Origin: Planctomycetota bacterium
GTDB taxonomy: Bacteria > Planctomycetota > OFTM77
Reading direction: 5' to 3'
Assembly (NCBI GenBank): GCA_029260795.1
Contig: JAJDCO010000081.1
Coordinates: forward strand, 1 to 64,000
DNA: 64,000 bases
Under the pieces are notes generated by a model, which saw only the letters and a list, made by a program, of their open reading frames with translations, had not been told where the DNA came from and made no database searches. The position numbers and the translations under genes were made by a program. Below, one piece after another: positions 17,607-24,768 of the stretch. Positions within the stretch are counted from its first letter, which is position 1. Each line of letters opens with the position of its first letter.

Positions 17607-18179
17607 TCATGCTTCAGTTCGCTCCCACCGCTTCTCGAATGCTGTCAAGCTACGCGATAGTACCCAGATCGACAAGAGAACCCGCCAATGCAGGGTGTTC
17701 GCTGGCATTGTGACGACGAGGACGCTCTCGCCCCACTCGACCCGCATGACACCCAGAGCACCTTCGGATTCGTACACACTTCTCTGACTTGGGATGGCGA
17801 CCTTCCTGTCGCGCCGAGCCTCGTCACTCCTCGAACCAGGCCAGCCACTTCCCGACGGTCTGCTCGAGGCGCTCGCGGTCGAGAGGCGATAGATCCGCTC
17901 TCGCCCCGCCTGAACGACCTCGACCAGGCCAGCGGCCTTGAGGACTCCCAGGTGACGCGTCACGGTCGGCCACGCGCAGGAGAAACGGCCGGGGATTCCG
18001 CCCGCGGTCATCTCGCCTCCCCGAGAGTGTATACCGAGGAGGATCTGTCGGCGGGCGGGATGGGCGAGAGCCTTGAAGACGTCCTCGAGATCTTCGAGCT
18101 CGCGTCGGGCGTCGCGGGGCGGTTCGGTCAGCCGAGCCTTCGACCGCGACGCTCGAGCCTTGCTCTTCCTCTCAGCCAA
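17607..18179 (-). CDS. ArsR-family transcriptional regulator, frameshifted near the end
   Basis: The first 100 or so residues form a winged-helix ArsR repressor domain (V-F-K-A-L-A-H-P-A-R-R-Q-I-L-L, T-V-T-R-H-L-G-V-L-K-A-A-G-L-V, R-E-R-I-Y-R-L). Beyond I-Y-R-L-S the frame becomes Ser/Arg-rich and unlike the family. In the neighbouring frame the expected ending D-R-E-R-L-E-Q-T-V-G-K-W-L-A-W-F-E-E continues to a stop at 17824. One base appears lost near 17885, so the natural gene is probably 17824-18179. The TTG start overlaps the end of the upstream monooxygenase-like gene by 8 bases, suggesting the two are co-translated and that the regulator controls its own operon. Confidence 0.78.
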   Translation of the reverse strand: MAERKSKARASRSKARLTEPPRDARRELEDLEDVFKALAHPARRQILLGIHSRGGEMTAGGIPGRFSCAWPTVTRHLGVLKAAGLVEVVQAGRERIYRLSTASASSRPSGSGWPGSRSDEARRDRKVAIPSQRSVYESEGALGVMRVEWGESVLVVTMPANTLHWRVLLSIWVLSRSLTAFEKRWERTEA

Positions 18180-18507
18180 CAGGCAGCGTCACTCTCTCGA
18201 CGTGCGGGAACTCGAACTTCGGCTTGCCGCCACGCTCCTCGCACATCTCCCCCATCGGCTCCCAGATCGCCATCACCTCGGGAAGCTGATGCGCGGTGTT
18301 CGCAGCATCGCCATCCTTCCAAGTGAAGATCTCGAAGACGATCGGCTGGCCGTCTTTCTCCTCGCCGCGATAGACGACGGGCGGCTCGTCGGTCACGAGG
18401 CCGACACCGTGCAGGGCTGGATGATGCTTGGCGAGGATGGCGAAGAAGGCCGCCTCCTGGTCGGCGCGGACGCGATAAATCGCGATGACGGTTTCGGGGG
18501 CGGACAT
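18172..18507 (-). CDS. ABM-like (dimeric alpha/beta barrel) protein
   Basis: This 111-residue protein resembles the antibiotic-biosynthesis-monooxygenase-like dimeric alpha/beta barrel proteins: a strand V-I-A-I-Y-R-V, an amphipathic helix, a second strand F-E-I-F-T-W and a helix containing I-W-E-P-M-G-E-M. Such proteins are small cytoplasmic oxygenases or stress-related proteins; the substrate is unknown. The ATG at 18507 is preceded by a strong AGGAGG site at a suitable distance, so I preferred it to the longer open frame. It overlaps the ArsR gene by 8 bases. Confidence 0.7.
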   Translation of the reverse strand: MSAPETVIAIYRVRADQEAAFFAILAKHHPALHGVGLVTDEPPVVYRGEEKDGQPIVFEIFTWKDGDAANTAHQLPEVMAIWEPMGEMCEERGGKPKFEFPHVERVTLPVG

Positions 18508-18836
18508 GGCACTCCTCCTGGTGGGGCTTTGAAGCTCACGAATAGCCAGCTCGCTCATTGCATGTTGGCGCAAACGAGCGTTCAGCAGAGACTATCGAGT
18601 TCGCTAAGTCTACTCTCGGCGGCAAACGCGATGAGGAGAGCACGGAGGCTCCTGCGACGACTCTCTCGCTGTCGTGGCTCAACCGCCGAGCGGCCCCACG
18701 ACACCGATTGATGCACCGCGATCCTGGTGTCGAGCTCCGTTCGCGTCTCTGTTCCCACCACCCGCCACCACGCCCGGCGGCACGATGCGGCTTTCGACTG
18801 CCGACGAACGTGCAGATGAGGGCTCGACGGTAGAGA

Positions 18837-18864
18837 GGCCTGAAGGGCCTGGCCTGAAGGGCCG
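18837..18864. repeat. tandem duplication, 14-bp unit
   Basis: GGCCTGAAGGGCCT (18837-18850) is followed directly by GGCCTGAAGGGCCG (18851-18864), differing only in the last base. Each unit also contains the self-complementary ends GGCC. It lies just beyond the metallopeptidase terminator. Confidence 0.6.
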
Positions 18865-18878
18865 GCGAGCCGAAAACG

Positions 18879-18914
18879 CATCGGCCGCCCGACCTCGCGG
18901 TCGGACGGCCGATG
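18879..18914 (-). terminator. strong intrinsic terminator after the metallopeptidase gene
   Basis: A 9-base outer stem CATCGGCCG pairs with CGGCCGATG and a 6-base inner stem CCGACC pairs with GGTCGG, separated by one C-A mismatch, with a TCGC loop. Read on the minus strand the hairpin is followed by GCGTTTTCGG, giving a short T-run. It begins 35 bases after the metallopeptidase stop codon. Confidence 0.75.
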
Positions 18915-18948
18915 ATGAATTCGAACCGAGAGCGATCGTCCCTGGGGG

Positions 18949-20589
18949 TCAGGGCGTGATCAGCTCGATCTGCAGGCCGTTGGTGACGGCGAAGGGGTTG
19001 GCGCCCGCCGGATCGTTGAACCAGCCTTGGGTCCAGAAGGTGATGCCGGCCGGGAACGACTTGTTGGCGTTCACCGAGAAGTTGACATCCCCCGACCCGT
19101 TCGCCGTGACATTGACGACCACGTCGAGATTGGGCACGAGGATCCCACCGAAGACCGGCTGATCGATACGCGTGAATCCGGCAATGACGATGCCGGACTG
19201 ATTCTGCGGCGCGTTCTGGATCGCGAAGTTGACGCGATTCGGACCGGTCGAGAAGGTCGCTTCGAGCTCGGGTGTCCCGTTGCTGCCGGGCAGCGCGTTA
19301 CCGACGTCCTCGGTGAAGATGCCCTTGAAGGTCTGCAGGCAGCTGGCGAGGATGTCGTTGCGGATGTGTGTGACGACACGGGAGTGGAAGAACAGCGTGA
19401 TGTTGTTCATCCCACCCGGGCAGGTGTGGCAGTAGCTCATGATCGTGCCGTTGGGCGTGACGCTGCAGTCACCCCCGGCGCAGTTGTCGATCTTCGGCGA
19501 GTAGTCGTGGGTGTGCGGCGAGCCGAAGTTGTGACCGAGCTCGTGCGCGGTGACCATGAAGTCCCAGGTGAGCGGACCTTGGGTCGGCGGAAACGACAGG
19601 TTGCCGTCGATGTGGGCGCTCATTCCGAAGCCGAATCCCTGGCTGCAGAGCGCGTCGAGGTAGGCGACGCCGCCGCAGCCGTTGACGGGCACGCCACTGA
19701 TCATGTGGTAGAGCTCGGCATGCACCGGGGCACCACCGTTGTCCCACGCGTTGAGGAACTGATCGAGGCGACCGAAGCAGTCGTTGTTGCTCCAGGGGTC
19801 GTTGTTGATGGAGTAGAAGCCGACGTAGGGCAGCGTAAAGATCGCGCCCGGCTGCTCGCGATACCGATCGCTCAGCGCACCGATGAGCGAGAAGGCGTAG
19901 GCCTGCGCCGCGTTCATGTTGTTGAAGATTTGGTAGAACTCGAAGTCCGTCTCGAACGCGATCGGAGCGTCGTAGTAAGGCAGAATGTCGAGCGTCGCCG
20001 GCGGCTCGTCCTGCTTTTGACCGGGCAGCGAGCCATCGACGTCGATGGGCGTGTCGAGCACCGAGCAGCGGATGTCCGGTTGGAAGCCGGTTTGGTCCAG
20101 CCAAGAGGCGCTCACGAGACGCGCGCGGCTGCTCTCCCAAGAGCCCTTCTCGTCCGGCTGGGCGAGCAGGTGCGTCACATCACCCGACCGGCCAAACCAG
20201 CCGCGGGATCCGTGGGCGGAGAGCGCCAGGAAGGCTTGAGAGTCGTCGATCCCGCGGACGCGCCCGGTCCACAGGCTGAACGTTGGATCACTGATCCCCT
20301 CGGTCGGCAGACCGTCGATGTGAACGGCTCCTTCACCGAGAGCGAGGCGAACGCGCGTCAGCTCCAGGGTGCGAAAGCCCCCATCGGGTACCGGCACTCC
20401 GACCATCGTCACGCTATCTAGATCCCGCAAGCCCGCCAGCTCGGCGGGATTCGGGAGAACGAGCACTTCACCGGTCGTGGTGCTGCTCGTCTCCATCGGG
20501 AACGGGCGAACGTCTTCGGCGACTGCTGACGTCACGAGCAACATCGACAAACCGCTCGCAAATACGAACTGAATCCAGCTCCGCTTCAT
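18949..20589 (-). CDS. secreted metzincin-type zinc metallopeptidase
   Basis: This 546-residue exported protease-like protein has a signal peptide (L-L-V-T-S-A-V-A) and a complete metzincin zinc motif H349-E350-L-G-H353-N-F-G-S-P-H359, followed by a Met-turn I-M384-S-Y. This matches the M12-like families; E350 would be the catalytic base. The C-terminal 110 residues form a beta-rich domain ending W-F-N-D-P-A-G-A-N, a tail style I associate with secreted planctomycete proteins. There is no PEP-CTERM-type anchor. The ATG at 20589 has an AGGAGGAG site; the 39 codons upstream would precede the signal. It follows the exosortase/EpsI genes but is separated from them by a likely terminator. Confidence 0.85.
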   Translation of the reverse strand: MKRSWIQFVFASGLSMLLVTSAVAEDVRPFPMETSSTTTGEVLVLPNPAELAGLRDLDSVTMVGVPVPDGGFRTLELTRVRLALGEGAVHIDGLPTEGISDPTFSLWTGRVRGIDDSQAFLALSAHGSRGWFGRSGDVTHLLAQPDEKGSWESSRARLVSASWLDQTGFQPDIRCSVLDTPIDVDGSLPGQKQDEPPATLDILPYYDAPIAFETDFEFYQIFNNMNAAQAYAFSLIGALSDRYREQPGAIFTLPYVGFYSINNDPWSNNDCFGRLDQFLNAWDNGGAPVHAELYHMISGVPVNGCGGVAYLDALCSQGFGFGMSAHIDGNLSFPPTQGPLTWDFMVTAHELGHNFGSPHTHDYSPKIDNCAGGDCSVTPNGTIMSYCHTCPGGMNNITLFFHSRVVTHIRNDILASCLQTFKGIFTEDVGNALPGSNGTPELEATFSTGPNRVNFAIQNAPQNQSGIVIAGFTRIDQPVFGGILVPNLDVVVNVTANGSGDVNFSVNANKSFPAGITFWTQGWFNDPAGANPFAVTNGLQIELITP

Positions 20590-20621
20590 GCTCAGAGCTC
20601 CTCCTCTAGCGTGATCGCAAA

Positions 20622-20644
20622 GAAGCGGTGGGCTCAACCGCTTC
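20622..20644 (-). terminator. probable intrinsic terminator between EpsI and metallopeptidase genes
   Basis: An 8-base perfect stem (GAAGCGGT pairing with ACCGCTTC) with a 7-base loop sits between the EpsI stop (20755) and the metallopeptidase start. Read on the minus strand it is followed by TTTG, a weak T-run. It may end the long polysaccharide transcript or act in the leader of the metallopeptidase gene. Confidence 0.4.
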
Positions 20645-20754
20645 CCAGAGCACCTCCAGCGCCGGCATCCGCCGCTGACCAGGGCTCGGCTCTCTATCCT
20701 ACGCAAAACCGCCGCCCGGGGTCCCCACCATCTGGCGGGGCTGGCACGACTGCG

Positions 20755-21408
20755 TCAGCGACCAGCGGCGACCGCAGCACGCAAGGCCGGCAACGCCGAG
20801 CGGGCAAAGAGGTTCAAGCGACCGTTGGCATCCTCGAGAGTCTCGTCGGAGCCGATGGGCGTGTCGAAGCGCACCACGATCGCCGGTGCATCGCGACCCA
20901 GCAGAAGGTTTCCCACCAGCCGAAGCTGCTGCAGAGCGTAGCTCGACGTTTGCCAATCACCGACCTGATACCAGTAGAGCACGGCCCAGCGGCTCTGGCC
21001 CTTTTGGATCTCCAGTCGATTGACCTCGACCTCCTCCGCGCCGGCTGTGCCCGCCTTCAAGACCCCGACCTGCTTCCGATCGACCTCGTAGCCTTGGCCT
21101 TGGTAGCAGATCTCCGGAGGGTGCGAGCCTCGCCGATTGTCTTGCGATTGCACCAGGCAGAGCCAAACGAAACCCTTGCCGCGGGAGTAGCGCCGGAAGA
21201 CGACATCGCGGGTCTCGAGCAGTTGATACACCCGCTCACTCAGGGGCTTGGTCTCGCCTTCCCAGTCCCCGATGCTCATCGGTACCCGCGCACCGAGGTT
21301 CGAGTCGACCGTCGCTCGGGCGTCACTGTACGAAAGCCAAAGCGCCAGCGCGGCCACCGGAGCGAAGACTGCCCCCAGCACCAGAGTCCGCCGAACGAAG
21401 GCGCTCAT
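20755..21408 (-). CDS. epsI: exosortase-associated protein EpsI
   Basis: This 217-residue protein has one N-terminal membrane segment (residues 8-25) and a periplasmic domain with the EpsI-family features: an I-G-D-W-E-G block near residue 45, the S-H-P-P-E-I-C-Y block near 95, and W-Y-Q near 146. EpsI proteins accompany exosortases, either fused to them or encoded next door, and are thought to help exosortase function or polysaccharide assembly. Its ATG overlaps the exosortase stop by 4 bases (ATGA), indicating translational coupling. It is the last gene of the polysaccharide run. Confidence 0.87.
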   Translation of the reverse strand: MSAFVRRTLVLGAVFAPVAALALWLSYSDARATVDSNLGARVPMSIGDWEGETKPLSERVYQLLETRDVVFRRYSRGKGFVWLCLVQSQDNRRGSHPPEICYQGQGYEVDRKQVGVLKAGTAGAEEVEVNRLEIQKGQSRWAVLYWYQVGDWQTSSYALQQLRLVGNLLLGRDAPAIVVRFDTPIGSDETLEDANGRLNLFARSALPALRAAVAAGR

Positions 21409-22280
21409 GCCGCCCCCTTTCCACGCCCCGGACGCGAGAGGGCCTGCTCGGCGGCGAACATCAGCCCCAAAGCCACGACGTAGATCCCGAACCCGGCCGC
21501 ATAGTGTGCGGGCCCGGCCGCGAACTCAGCCCCAACCCAATGACCCAGCCCGCAGAGCACGACCAGCCTCACGACGTTCGAGGCGATCGCGATCGGCATC
21601 GAGAGTGCGAACAGCAAGGTCCTTCGAAAGATCGACAAGCGCGAGATCGTGGTCGCAAAGAGAAAGCCGAGCGTGATCAGTGCGATGAGGGAGCGAAGAC
21701 CACTGCACACGTCCCCGACGATCAGCGTCTCACCGCTCGGCAGGAAGATCGTGCTCCCTTGCGACGACTCCGCCCAGCCAAACGTGCTCGCGATCGAGAC
21801 TGACAGATCGGTAGCCAGCATCTTGAGCTGAAAGGCCATCTTCTCGATCAACGCCATCGGCAGCGGGATCATGAAGAAGATGAAGACGATCGCCAGGCGC
21901 AGCTGGCGAGCATGCGCTCGCCCGAACAGGTACAGCACCGCACCGAACAGCACTAGCGGCAGCGTGATCCCCGAGGTGAAGTGCACGCGGAGGAACAGGC
22001 TCATCAGATGAATCGACAGGCCCGAGACGATCCAGGCCCAGCCCCAGCGGCTCGGAGCGAGGGGCAGCGCCGACAGCTTCTGCCGCTCCTTCCAAACGAG
22101 CCAGAGGCAGACCAACGGGATCAGGAACCCGTGGGAGTAGTACGTGCTGGGCGCCGTCCAACGCTCGAACATCCAATCGAAGGTCTCGGCATAGGCGGCT
22201 AAGAGAAGCGCAACCAGACCGATCCCGAAGACCCAAGGAGCCCGACGACCGGAGGCCTCATTGGCGAGCGAAGAATCCAT
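21405..22280 (-). CDS. exosortase (EpsH-like membrane transpeptidase)
   Basis: This 291-residue protein with about eight hydrophobic segments is an exosortase, the membrane cysteine protease/transpeptidase that cleaves PEP-CTERM-type C-terminal signals. The catalytic residues are visible in the expected order: C192 in V-G-D-V-C-S-G-L-R-S-L, R238 in S-N-V-V-R-L, and H259 in P-A-H-Y-A-A-G-F. The N-terminal Y-Y-S-H-G-F-L-I-P-L block is also typical. EpsI is a separate downstream gene instead of a C-terminal fusion. The surrounding exosortase A-type polysaccharide genes suggest the XrtA class. No PEP-CTERM substrate is visible in the window. Confidence 0.92.
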   Translation of the reverse strand: MDSSLANEASGRRAPWVFGIGLVALLLAAYAETFDWMFERWTAPSTYYSHGFLIPLVCLWLVWKERQKLSALPLAPSRWGWAWIVSGLSIHLMSLFLRVHFTSGITLPLVLFGAVLYLFGRAHARQLRLAIVFIFFMIPLPMALIEKMAFQLKMLATDLSVSIASTFGWAESSQGSTIFLPSGETLIVGDVCSGLRSLIALITLGFLFATTISRLSIFRRTLLFALSMPIAIASNVVRLVVLCGLGHWVGAEFAAGPAHYAAGFGIYVVALGLMFAAEQALSRPGRGKGAA

Positions 22281-22284
22281 CGAC

Positions 22285-23508
22285 TCACCTCACTCCGCAC
22301 GGCGCCGGGTCGGGCGCGGCCCGACACTCCTCGAAGATCTCGATGATCCGTCGGGCATTGTCGTCCCAGGTCCGGCCTTCGTCCTCGATCTTGCGCGCCG
22401 CCGCCGCACCCAGTCGCTCGCGCAACGAGGCATCGACGATCAAGCGACGCACCGCAGCCCGGAACGCGTCCTCGTCCTTCGGGTCGAACAGCAACGCGTC
22501 GACGTCGTCGACCAGGACCTCTTCGATGTTCGGCTGGCGAGGAGCGACCACTGCCTTTCCGAGTGCCAGGTACTCGAAGAGCTTCAAGGGCGATGCGTAG
22601 GCGGTCACCTGCGGCTGCAAGACCACGTCCATGGCACCGACGTAATCCGGCACCTCTTCGCGGCTCGCCTCGCCCGTCCAGGTCACGTGCTTCTCGAGCC
22701 CGGCCGCACGAACCTGCTCGCGAAGCCCGTCCTCGGCCGGTCCATGACCGACCAGCAGGAGATGGGCTCGCTCCCTCAGATCCGGCTCGGCGGCGAGCAA
22801 GGAGATCGCGCGATCAATCCCGTGCCAGGGACGAAAGTATCCGACGAAGCCCACGCAGACGCGATCGGGGGCGATGCCGAGCCGCTCGAGAGTCTTCCGA
22901 CGCGCCGCGGCGCCCACGGGAGCGAAGCGACGCGGATCCACGCCGTTCGGGATCACCCGCACGGCAGCCGGATCGGCACCTTCTTCGATCAGGATTTGCC
23001 CCAAGACGTCCGTCACCGCCAAGACTCGAGTCGCGCCGGCCAGGATCCGGCTCTCCAGACGCTTGGAGAGCCCGTGCAGGAAGATCCTGCCATGGCTTTT
23101 CTTTTCATCGGCGATCGGGCTGTTGACCTCGAGAAGAATCGGAATCTCGAATCGCTTCGCGACCTTCACACCCGCCCAAGTGTTCAGCGCGTATCGCTCG
23201 TAGAGGAAGTCGGGGCGGTGGGCTCGCACGGCCCTCGCCAGACGGCGCTCGGCGACGACGTTGTAGGCGAGCTCGAGCAGCTCGTAGACGATCCCGGGCG
23301 TGATGGCCGCCACCGCGCCCCAGAACCGGCGCTTCCACGACGGCTGGGCGGCCTCGTCGCCCTTGGCACCCGCCGCCTCGGCGTCCCCGATCAGCGAGAC
23401 GTCAACGACCTCGTGCCCGGCCCGGCGCAGCGCTCGCTGGATCTCGACGATGTGCACCCACTGGCCATCGTGAGCCTGCGTCCGGTGGTGATACAGGAGA
23501 CGTGTCAC
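22285..23508 (-). CDS. family 4 glycosyltransferase
   Basis: This 407-residue GT-B glycosyltransferase (family 4) has the donor-site features V-I-P-N-G-V-D-P and E-Y-L-A-L-G-K-A-V-V-A near the C-terminus and an N-terminal acceptor domain. The T-A-Y-A-S-P-L-K-L-F-E-Y segment is typical of the nucleotide-sugar site. It adds a sugar to the growing exopolysaccharide on the cytoplasmic face; the sugar cannot be read from sequence. The GTG at 23508 overlaps the stop of the upstream glycosyltransferase as GTGA, and begins the protein at T-R-L-L-Y-H-H, so I chose it over the longer frame. It ends 4 bases before the exosortase start. Confidence 0.88.
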   Translation of the reverse strand: MTRLLYHHRTQAHDGQWVHIVEIQRALRRAGHEVVDVSLIGDAEAAGAKGDEAAQPSWKRRFWGAVAAITPGIVYELLELAYNVVAERRLARAVRAHRPDFLYERYALNTWAGVKVAKRFEIPILLEVNSPIADEKKSHGRIFLHGLSKRLESRILAGATRVLAVTDVLGQILIEEGADPAAVRVIPNGVDPRRFAPVGAAARRKTLERLGIAPDRVCVGFVGYFRPWHGIDRAISLLAAEPDLRERAHLLLVGHGPAEDGLREQVRAAGLEKHVTWTGEASREEVPDYVGAMDVVLQPQVTAYASPLKLFEYLALGKAVVAPRQPNIEEVLVDDVDALLFDPKDEDAFRAAVRRLIVDASLRERLGAAAARKIEDEGRTWDDNARRIIEIFEECRAAPDPAPCGVR

Positions 23509-24749
23509 CGAGAAGCCTCCTCGAGAGCCGGGGTGGTCGTGCGTCCCAAGGCGGCCCGGAAGACACCGTCGACGCGCTCGGCCACGCGGTCCCAGGTCTG
23601 AGCCCGCGCGTTGGCGGCGATCGCATCGCGATCCCAATCGCGCGCCAGCGCCGCGGCGAGCCGATCCGCGAATGCAGGCCCAGTGCGCTCGTCGGTGAGG
23701 AGGCCGAAGCGCTCATCGGGCACGACCTCGGGGATGCCCCACACCGCCGAAGCGACGACCGGCAGCCCGCAGCACATCGCCTCGAGCAGCACGTTCGGCC
23801 AACCTTCGCGGGAGCTCGCCAACGCGAACACGTCGGCCGCGCCGTAGTAGCGATAAAGATCCGCGTGCGCGACCGCGCCCGGCAGATCCACGCGATCGGC
23901 CAGGCCGAGGCGAGCGACCTGTGCCTCGAGCGCCGAGCGCCGCTCCCCCTCCCCGAGAATGACCAGGCGCAGGCGCGGATGGCTGTCGGCGAGCTTGGCC
24001 AGTGCGTCGATCAAGTGATGGTGGCCCTTACGATCGATCAAGAGCCCGACCGAGAGAACGACGCGATCGCGCTCTCCCCAGCCGAGAGCGGCCCGCAGCT
24101 CGTGGCGATCGCGACGCGGGAACTGGGTGGGGTCGACGCCGTTGGAGACGACGACGATCCGATCGGCTCGCGCACCCAGCTCCACCAGTCGATCCCGAAG
24201 AGCGGCGCAGACGGTGATGACGCGATCGGCCCGCTCGACGGCGGCGAGGATCTGCTTCCGAACGGCGGGAAAACGGGGCAGGAGATTGACGTCGGTTCCA
24301 CGCGCAGTCAACACCAACGGCTTTCCGAGCCGCTCGGCGTGCCGAGCGGCCGCCACGCCGTCGGGGTAGAGGTAGTGTCCGTCGATGAGGTCGAACCCCC
24401 ACTCCTCGTGCCAGCGATCCACGAGGCGTCGCGTCGCCCGTGCCAGGAGTCGGCCAGCGGCGCGCATACCGACCTTGGGGATCACGAGCGTGCGGGGGTG
24501 GTGCACGGCGACACCATCTTGAACCTCGCGATGCGGCACTCGCCCGTAGCGGGCCCAGCGCGCCGGCCCCGGCCAGCCCGTGGGCCAAAAGGGGACGGGA
24601 GCGATGACGCGGAGATCGGCGTGATAGACACGCCGCCAAGCGAAGAGTCGCTCGCGCACGAAGACACCATGCGTAGGCTGCTCGCGATTGGGGAACAAGC
24701 TCGCGAAGACGAGCGGCTTGATCGGAGCTTGCGGCTCACCCGAGCTCAT
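23505..24749 (-). CDS. family 4 glycosyltransferase
   Basis: This 414-residue family 4 glycosyltransferase of the GT-B fold includes the hinge motif V-S-N-G-V-D-P and the donor-site region S-S-R-E-G-W-P-N-V-L-L-E-A-M-C-C-G, with the conserved E-x7-E spacing. The N-terminal half carries F-P-N-R-E-Q-P-T-H-G-V-F-V, typical of transferases acting in capsule and exopolysaccharide synthesis. It is coupled to the next glycosyltransferase by a GTGA overlap and lies 19 bases after the amidotransferase gene. Confidence 0.88.
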   Translation of the reverse strand: MSSGEPQAPIKPLVFASLFPNREQPTHGVFVRERLFAWRRVYHADLRVIAPVPFWPTGWPGPARWARYGRVPHREVQDGVAVHHPRTLVIPKVGMRAAGRLLARATRRLVDRWHEEWGFDLIDGHYLYPDGVAAARHAERLGKPLVLTARGTDVNLLPRFPAVRKQILAAVERADRVITVCAALRDRLVELGARADRIVVVSNGVDPTQFPRRDRHELRAALGWGERDRVVLSVGLLIDRKGHHHLIDALAKLADSHPRLRLVILGEGERRSALEAQVARLGLADRVDLPGAVAHADLYRYYGAADVFALASSREGWPNVLLEAMCCGLPVVASAVWGIPEVVPDERFGLLTDERTGPAFADRLAAALARDWDRDAIAANARAQTWDRVAERVDGVFRAALGRTTTPALEEASR

Positions 24750-24768
24750 GCCTGCGGTACCGCCTCTC

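Larger units (their letters stand above)
18508..18948. other. intergenic region with terminator and short tandem repeat
   Basis: About 440 bases separate the metallopeptidase stop from the monooxygenase-like start. I find no convincing gene on either strand. The part next to the metallopeptidase holds a strong hairpin terminator (18879-18914) and a 14-base tandem repeat (18837-18864). The other end should hold the promoter for the monooxygenase/ArsR pair, but I see no clear -35/-10 pair. Confidence 0.6.

Noticed and set aside
17643..17648. Exact TTGACA on the minus strand upstream of the second sulfatase-fold gene
   Set aside because: No -10-like hexamer 16-19 bases downstream.
19027..20421. 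464-residue plus-strand frame
   Set aside because: Antisense to the metallopeptidase, whose zinc motif is intact.
22261..23601. 446-residue plus-strand frame
   Set aside because: Antisense to a glycosyltransferase; Arg/Asp-rich, no family.
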